Of a DNA stretch of 33,280 bases, positions 29,370 to 33,280 are shown piece after piece (the first letter of the stretch is position 1; the number at the start of each line of letters is the position of its first letter). Source of the DNA: Candidatus Rifleibacteriota bacterium (lineage in GTDB: Bacteria > Muiribacteriota > Ozemobacteria > Ozemobacterales > Ozemobacteraceae); assembly GCA_012517355.1 (NCBI GenBank), contig JAAYVD010000155.1, forward strand, positions 1 through 33,280, read 5' to 3'. The position numbers were made by a program, and so were the translations under genes. Below the pieces are notes generated by a model. That model had not been told where the DNA came from. It did not search any database and saw only the letters and a list, made by a program, of their open reading frames with translations.

Positions 29370-30520
29370 GCCTGGGCTCCTTCGTAGGACTGGCCGCTGG
29401 CAAGCACGCCGGCCAGCCGGTTGGCTTCACTGCGGGTGAGGCCGGCGTCGTGTTCCAGGATGGCCGCCCGCTCCTCGATGATCTCGGGGTCGGCGGTGGA
29501 GTCCGTGGATGCCTGGCTGGCAGGCTCGGACCCGGAGGCGTTGAGCCCCTCGGCCACCCATGACCGGATCGGAAGCCCGGCTTTCCACGCCTCGGCGGGG
29601 TCCTTGCCGTACGGGGTGGGCCAGCGGATCGCCGTGGGATAATTGGTCATCCAGAACCGATGGGCGTTTCTGGCCCCGGCCTCGTCAGAGTCGAGGGCCA
29701 CCAGGGCGGCCGGCCTGGCCGTGATGAAGGCATGGGCGGTCCGATTCGGGCGGGTCGTTGCCGATCGGAGCGAGACCGCCGCCACCAGGTCGCCGGCTTC
29801 CTGAGCGATCAGCAGCGCGTCAAGGTCGCTCTCCACGATCACGGCACCCAGTTCGCCCTTGCCGGCCACCAGGACAGACCCGGGATCGGACCCACGGACC
29901 AGCCGATACCCGCCCTTGGGGAGGCGGACCTGGATCCGGTCCAGGGCGAAGCCTCGGAAGGAGGGGATCACCAGGCCAGCCGGGAGCATGAGCTTGAGGG
30001 CCTTACCGTCGTCGCGGAGCTCCTCGGGGAGCCCCCACTCCTGCGGATCTCGCCAGGAGTCGGTGGCGGCCCACCCCAGCCGGAAACGCTTCACGGTCTC
30101 GACGGTGAGCCCGCGGGTGTCGGCGAGCCAGGCGAGGCGGGAGGGGTCGTCCAGCAGGCGGGCGTGGGCCTCCTGGACGAACGCTCGGCCGGCGTCCTGC
30201 CATCGCGCCGACGGTAGGCAGGGCAGGGCAGGAGTCCAGGCGCTGGGGTTGGCGCTGGCGGGCCGCATGGCCGCGGGGCGGGGCTCGATTCCCAGGGCGC
30301 GGCAGGCGGCCGGGTAGCTCATGGCGGGGTCGAGAAGCTGCGCCAGGGCGATGGCGTCTCCGGCCTGGTCGCAACCGCGGCAGAACCAGCGGCCCCGGGC
30401 TGGCCAGATGCGGAACCGATCACTCCCGCCGCAGCGGGGGCATGGGGCAGACCACTCTCTGGCGCCGTGCCGGGCGGGGGTGATCCCGGCCTTGCGGAGC
30501 AAGGCGACAAGGTCAGGCAT
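29366..30520 (-). CDS. DNA primase (CHC2 zinc finger plus Toprim)
   Basis: A 384-residue primase that would make RNA primers for the element. The N-terminal zinc ribbon has C27, C30, C47 and C50 (CPRCGGSDRFRIW, then WFCRGCDQAGDAI). A linker helical region leads to a Toprim domain with the Glu motif VIVESDLDAL and the DxD motif ALDSDEAG. The C-terminal tail is helical. GGGAGGA precedes the ATG at 30518-30520. A longer open frame upstream would run into the helicase end and has no support. The stop of the helicase gene overlaps it by eight bases, so the two are coupled. It lacks a helicase domain, so it should work with the adjacent AAA ATPase. Confidence 0.88.
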   Translation of the reverse strand: MPDLVALLRKAGITPARHGAREWSAPCPRCGGSDRFRIWPARGRWFCRGCDQAGDAIALAQLLDPAMSYPAACRALGIEPRPAAMRPASANPSAWTPALPCLPSARWQDAGRAFVQEAHARLLDDPSRLAWLADTRGLTVETVKRFRLGWAATDSWRDPQEWGLPEELRDDGKALKLMLPAGLVIPSFRGFALDRIQVRLPKGGYRLVRGSDPGSVLVAGKGELGAVIVESDLDALLIAQEAGDLVAAVSLRSATTRPNRTAHAFITARPAALVALDSDEAGARNAHRFWMTNYPTAIRWPTPYGKDPAEAWKAGLPIRSWVAEGLNASGSEPASQASTDSTADPEIIEERAAILEHDAGLTRSEANRLAGVLASGQSYEGAQA

Positions 30521-32171
30521 CTGGGTCCTCCCGGGTGACGTCGCCGGACCCCAAACCCCGTAGGGGGAGGGTGCCAAGGGCGATGGCACTTCCCCCCGTA
30601 GGGGGCCTTGGATTCCTTGGATTGCTTTTTCCCCGCAAACCCGCATCACCACAAGCGCAATCCAAGGGCAGGGCGCCCAGCGGGGAGGCCGTTTTTCCTT
30701 GGATTTCGCCCGAACCCCCGCGATTAGCTTCCGGTGAGTATTTCACCTCGGGATGCTCTGCCGCCCCTTGGGCGCCCTTGGCGCCCTTGGCCTTCTGATC
30801 GGCCTGCCCTTGGAATCCTTGGATGGACACGGCACCAACACAGGGGTTTCGGAGGGTGGCGGTTTGCTTCCCGTTGATGGCAAATTCTTCCGATCTGACG
30901 AGTTTCCCCCCATCGACCGCCGCGGCCACGATGAGCGGGAGTTCCACGGCCAGGGAGATCCTCGGGAACGCTTCCCGCAGGGCCTGGCGGATCGCCCTGG
31001 TCCCCTTGGTGCTGCCCTTCCGCAGCTCGTTCTCTGTGACCAGCCCCTCCTCGCCGATGAGGTCCGCCAGCATGTCAGCCTGGCGACGGCGGATTCCCGT
31101 ATCGAGCTCGACCGGCTCCAGGATCCCGTGTTTGCCACGGCGGAAGTACATGTCGCTCCCGGCCCTGGCGGCGTGGTTCATCTTGGGGGTCTGGAGACAG
31201 ACGTAGGCATACCGGTCGGCCTGGTCGATCCCGAATTGCCGGAGGTCGGCATCCCTGAGGTCGGACAGGCTCATCACGAACCGGCAGCCGTCCCCGATGG
31301 CAGATGCCCCGCGGCCGGTTAGGTCGGCCCCGTCCTTCCCGGCACCCTTGCTGACGTGGTGGGCGAACAAGATGGTCAAGGAGTGCTTCTTCGCCATGGC
31401 CTCCAGGGCGGCCACCCAGGCGGTCGCGTCGGTGTTGCTGTTCTCGTCGAGCCCGTAGAACCGGCTCATCGGATCGACGAGGAGTAGGTCAACGGGCCTT
31501 CCGGCTGCCGTCATGGCTCCCAGGCTGTCGGACAGCCAGGCAAAGGTGGGGGTTGCGGCGGGGTTCCCTGCGGGGTCTCGGCCGATCAGGACACGGTCTT
31601 CCCCCACCAGGGAGACGGCTGCGAAGTTCGCCCTCAAGACCGGCTCAATACCAGTGCCTGCGAGCCCAGGGCCGGCCAGGCGCATGCCGAGGGCTGCCGC
31701 CCTGATCCGACGATGCAGAACGTCGGTCGGGTCTTCCCCGGCCAGCAGCAGAACGCGGCGAGGCTTTCCAGGGATGAACGGTCCGAAGGCCTCACCGGTC
31801 GCGGCGGCGGCTGCCACCTGGATGAGGAGGAATGATTTCCCGCTCCCCCCCTTGGCCACCAGCGCACCAACAACCCCAGCGGGGATCAGGTCCCGGAAGA
31901 GCCAGTCAACAGGGCCTGGGTCGGTGTCCAGGAACCGGCCGACCGACTCCCACGCCATGAGCGGCCTTGCTGGCGCAGCCTCTGGCGCGTGCTCCTGACG
32001 CTCCGCGTCTACCCTGTCGCGGATCTTTGCAAGGTCACCGGGCGGAAGTCCTGGCACAGAACGGTGTTGCGCCAGGCTCTCGCCCGTGGTATGCTTTCCC
32101 TTGGCTGTTTCTTCGCGTTGGGTCGCCGGTGGCAGGCGGCCCTTCTCGCTTTTCTGGGGGTCTTCGGTCAT
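30513..32171 (-). CDS. RepA-like AAA ATPase / replicative helicase
   Basis: A 552-residue protein of the RepA/AAA_25 group (RSF1010 RepA-like hexameric helicases). Walker A is AKGGSGKS (about 106-113), Walker B LLLVDPMS, and a later sensor-like stretch is ILFAHHVSKGAG. The first 70 residues are a charged, low-complexity lead. After about residue 440 the protein becomes repetitive (QGFQG, KGAKGAQG). The coding sequence of that tail holds the CCTTGG repeats described separately. I chose the second Met (32169-32171), which has GGAG nine bases upstream; the first Met, at 32178-32180, is overrun by that site. It would unwind DNA at the element's origin, together with the primase that overlaps it. 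Confidence 0.85.
   Translation of the reverse strand: MTEDPQKSEKGRLPPATQREETAKGKHTTGESLAQHRSVPGLPPGDLAKIRDRVDAERQEHAPEAAPARPLMAWESVGRFLDTDPGPVDWLFRDLIPAGVVGALVAKGGSGKSFLLIQVAAAAATGEAFGPFIPGKPRRVLLLAGEDPTDVLHRRIRAAALGMRLAGPGLAGTGIEPVLRANFAAVSLVGEDRVLIGRDPAGNPAATPTFAWLSDSLGAMTAAGRPVDLLLVDPMSRFYGLDENSNTDATAWVAALEAMAKKHSLTILFAHHVSKGAGKDGADLTGRGASAIGDGCRFVMSLSDLRDADLRQFGIDQADRYAYVCLQTPKMNHAARAGSDMYFRRGKHGILEPVELDTGIRRRQADMLADLIGEEGLVTENELRKGSTKGTRAIRQALREAFPRISLAVELPLIVAAAVDGGKLVRSEEFAINGKQTATLRNPCVGAVSIQGFQGQADQKAKGAKGAQGAAEHPEVKYSPEANRGGSGEIQGKTASPLGALPLDCACGDAGLRGKSNPRNPRPPTGGSAIALGTLPLRGLGSGDVTREDPDA
30574..30825. repeat. CCTTGG-type repeat cluster in the helicase gene: candidate replication origin
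   Basis: Ten copies of CCTTGG or its complement CCAAGG lie within about 250 bases (30574, 30606, 30615, 30662, 30697, 30766, 30776, 30785, 30808, 30817). Six extend to a CCTTGGA(A/T)(T/G) unit, including a near-copied double unit at 30606-30623 and 30808-30825. An 11-bp inverted repeat (30615-30625 with 30657-30667) flanks a segment with a T-run. Repeats inside a replication gene recall the origin of lambda in gene O. Confidence 0.45.
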
Positions 32172-32222
32172 GCGCTGCATCTCCAGTCCCGGGCGTGCCG
32201 TTGGCCAGCGGCGCGCCGCTTT

Positions 32223-32585
32223 TCACTTCGCTCCGGGATGCCACGGACAGATCGCCACCTTGTCGAGCGCCGCCCGCGGGTAGCGCCATCGCCTACCGAC
32301 CAGGAGAGCCTTGACGCGGCCCTCAGAGCGCCAGGCGCACAAGGTTTTCGGAGAGACGTTCAAATAGGCGGCCCCCTGGGCGAGGGTCATCAGCCCATCG
32401 GGTGCGGGAGAGGTCCGGCGCTGGTGCCGCAGTTCCCTGACGACGCTGTCCTCGATGGCCTTAGCCAAGATCGGCCCCAAGGCCGGGGCGATTGCCTCGG
32501 CCAGGGCCTGGAGGTCGAGGTCGGCGACGGAGGGTATCCGGCGGGGTTTCGTGCTGCTCTGGGATTCGGCGTCGGCGGCGGTCAT
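32223..32585 (-). CDS. Helix-turn-helix (excisionase-type, HTH_17) protein
   Basis: A 120-residue protein. Residues 1-60 are a helical, charged lead. Residues 66-111 (LMTLAQGAAYLNVSPKTLCAWRSEGRVKALLVGRRWRYPRAALDKV) are a winged/MerR-like HTH of the excisionase type. The ATG overlaps the TGA of the preceding gene (ATGA). In such elements this kind of protein acts as excisionase or as operon regulator. No DNA site can be named. Confidence 0.75.
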   Translation of the reverse strand: MTAADAESQSSTKPRRIPSVADLDLQALAEAIAPALGPILAKAIEDSVVRELRHQRRTSPAPDGLMTLAQGAAYLNVSPKTLCAWRSEGRVKALLVGRRWRYPRAALDKVAICPWHPGAK

Positions 32586-33073
32586 TCCTCATCGCCCTCC
32601 CCGGCGGGGTCGCCGATGCTGGCTCTGGAAGCCTGGAACAAGATGTTCTGGAGGAGCAGGGTCAGGCGGTTGGCGGCTCCCAGCATGGCCTTCGCCCGCC
32701 CCAGGTCTCCGATGGATTCGTGGCCACGTTGAACAGCGTGGGTCCAAAGGTCGGAGACGATTTCGAGCGACTCCTCCACCAGGCTCCGCAGAAGGTCGGA
32801 ATCCTTCTTGGGCGTGATCCAGTCCAGGGCCGAGAGGGCCGGAACGTTGCGGAAAGGAGGGTGGCCCTCGTCGGCGGTCTGAACGTCGGCAGGCCGGACT
32901 GTGGCGAGGGCGCCCACAACTCCGGCCAGGCGGTTGGCCATTCCTGCGGCAACGCGGAGTCCTTGGTGGTCCGGCTCGTCGCCGGACAGGGCGATCAGGT
33001 GGTCGGCGAGCTGGTCGGTTAGCGGCATGGCCTTCTCTTCCAGCATCTGGAGGCGCGATTCGTTCAGAGTCAT
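32582..33073 (-). CDS. 163-residue element protein of unknown function
   Basis: An unrecognised helical protein with a long first helix (NESRLQMLEEKAMPLTDQLA) and a C-terminal amphipathic helix (AANRLTLLLQNILFQAS). AGGAGG eight bases upstream supports the ATG at 33071-33073, and its TGA overlaps the next ATG. It is the first complete gene of the minus-strand operon visible in this window. Confidence 0.65.
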   Translation of the reverse strand: MTLNESRLQMLEEKAMPLTDQLADHLIALSGDEPDHQGLRVAAGMANRLAGVVGALATVRPADVQTADEGHPPFRNVPALSALDWITPKKDSDLLRSLVEESLEIVSDLWTHAVQRGHESIGDLGRAKAMLGAANRLTLLLQNILFQASRASIGDPAGEGDEE

Positions 33074-33212
33074 CGCCGCACCTCCTGACCGTCGTCGGCC
33101 TTGGGCCTGTGGATGCGGCTTTCGATGAACGCGGCCAGGTCTTCACCGCCGGTGGTTCCATTTCGTGATCACCGGTCTGGTCCCCGAAAGCGAAGGCCCC
33201 CCGAATTAGCAC
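33074..33212 (-). pseudogene. Possible frameshifted small gene
   Basis: A GTG at 33210-33212, overlapping the previous TAA, opens a frame reading MLIRGAFAFGDQTGDHEM. A different frame nearby reads GTTGGEDLAAFIESRIHRPK and ends in TGA overlapping the start at 33073. Joined by a shift near 33160 they would make one small gene; as read, neither alone is convincing. Confidence 0.22.
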
Positions 33213-33280
33213 CTTCCCTCGAAGGATTGGTCCGGCATGCGTCCTTTCCCATCCTGAGTTTGCCCTTTCCGCCGGTCATC
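33206..33280 (-). CDS. Partial 3' end of a gene entering from the right edge
   Basis: An open frame runs from the window edge to TAA at 33206-33208. The product end (DDRRKGQTQDGKGRMPDQSF, then EGRC) is charged and not recognisable. It may be part of the same operon. Confidence 0.3.
   Translation of the reverse strand, partial: DDRRKGQTQDGKGRMPDQSFEGRC

Noticed and set aside
1-33280. CRISPR array, rRNA or transposase
   Set aside because: No regular short repeat-spacer pattern, no rRNA-like sequence and no transposase motif or terminal inverted repeats were seen.

Overview
This window comes from a GC-rich, Gram-negative-type bacterium. It encodes a lipoprotein with a lipobox, several Sec signal peptides, type IV pilus/type II secretion pseudopilins and a sigma-54 (RpoN) regulatory system. 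The giant, module-repeat surface lipoprotein together with this pilin and two-component set recalls the deep-branching Riflebacteria/Ozemobacteria type. That placement is an impression and cannot be proved from the sequence. Nearly every gene lies on the minus strand, so transcription runs from high to low coordinates.

The chromosomal part (1-21635) contains, in transcription order: (i) a two-gene operon behind a good sigma-70-type promoter at 21233-21261, encoding an unknown secreted protein and a secreted protein resembling the transglutaminase-elicitor family; (ii) a five-gene operon with PilV/GspI-like, PilW/GspJ-like and PilX/GspK-like pseudopilins followed by a two-TM histidine kinase and an NtrC-family sigma-54 activator; (iii) a small secreted Ala-rich protein with a near-consensus sigma-54 promoter, three upstream palindromes that look like activator sites, and a strong intrinsic terminator; (iv) an EcsC-family protein; (v) a 3215-residue lipoprotein built from about 22 Ig/FN3-like modules, several GLYTAP-type Ig domains and a C-terminal Asp-box (BNR) propeller; (vi) a Uma2-family nuclease-fold protein. 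Groups ii and iii suggest a self-contained circuit: a membrane kinase made with pilus parts controls a sigma-54 activator, whose nearest target is the secreted protein.

The integrated element (about 21636 to beyond the right edge) starts at a candidate attachment site, the 3' end of a tRNA (Arg-like) gene. A tyrosine integrase follows on the plus strand, then a broken ParB-like gene. A long, tightly packed minus-strand operon enters from the right edge: unknown protein, HTH protein, RepA-like AAA ATPase/helicase, CHC2-Toprim primase, small proteins, an HK97-prohead-protease-like protein, a zinc-ribbon/helical-repeat protein, more small proteins, and a tail tape-measure protein. The tape-measure frame continues past an in-frame TAG for 163 more codons. 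Replication and tail genes are present, but no terminase, portal, capsid or lysis gene is visible here. A cluster of CCTTGG-type repeats inside the helicase gene may be the replication origin.

The points most worth a second look are the sigma-54 circuit, the repeats within the helicase gene, the in-frame TAG in the tape-measure frame, the tRNA-type attachment site, and the alternating-module giant lipoprotein.
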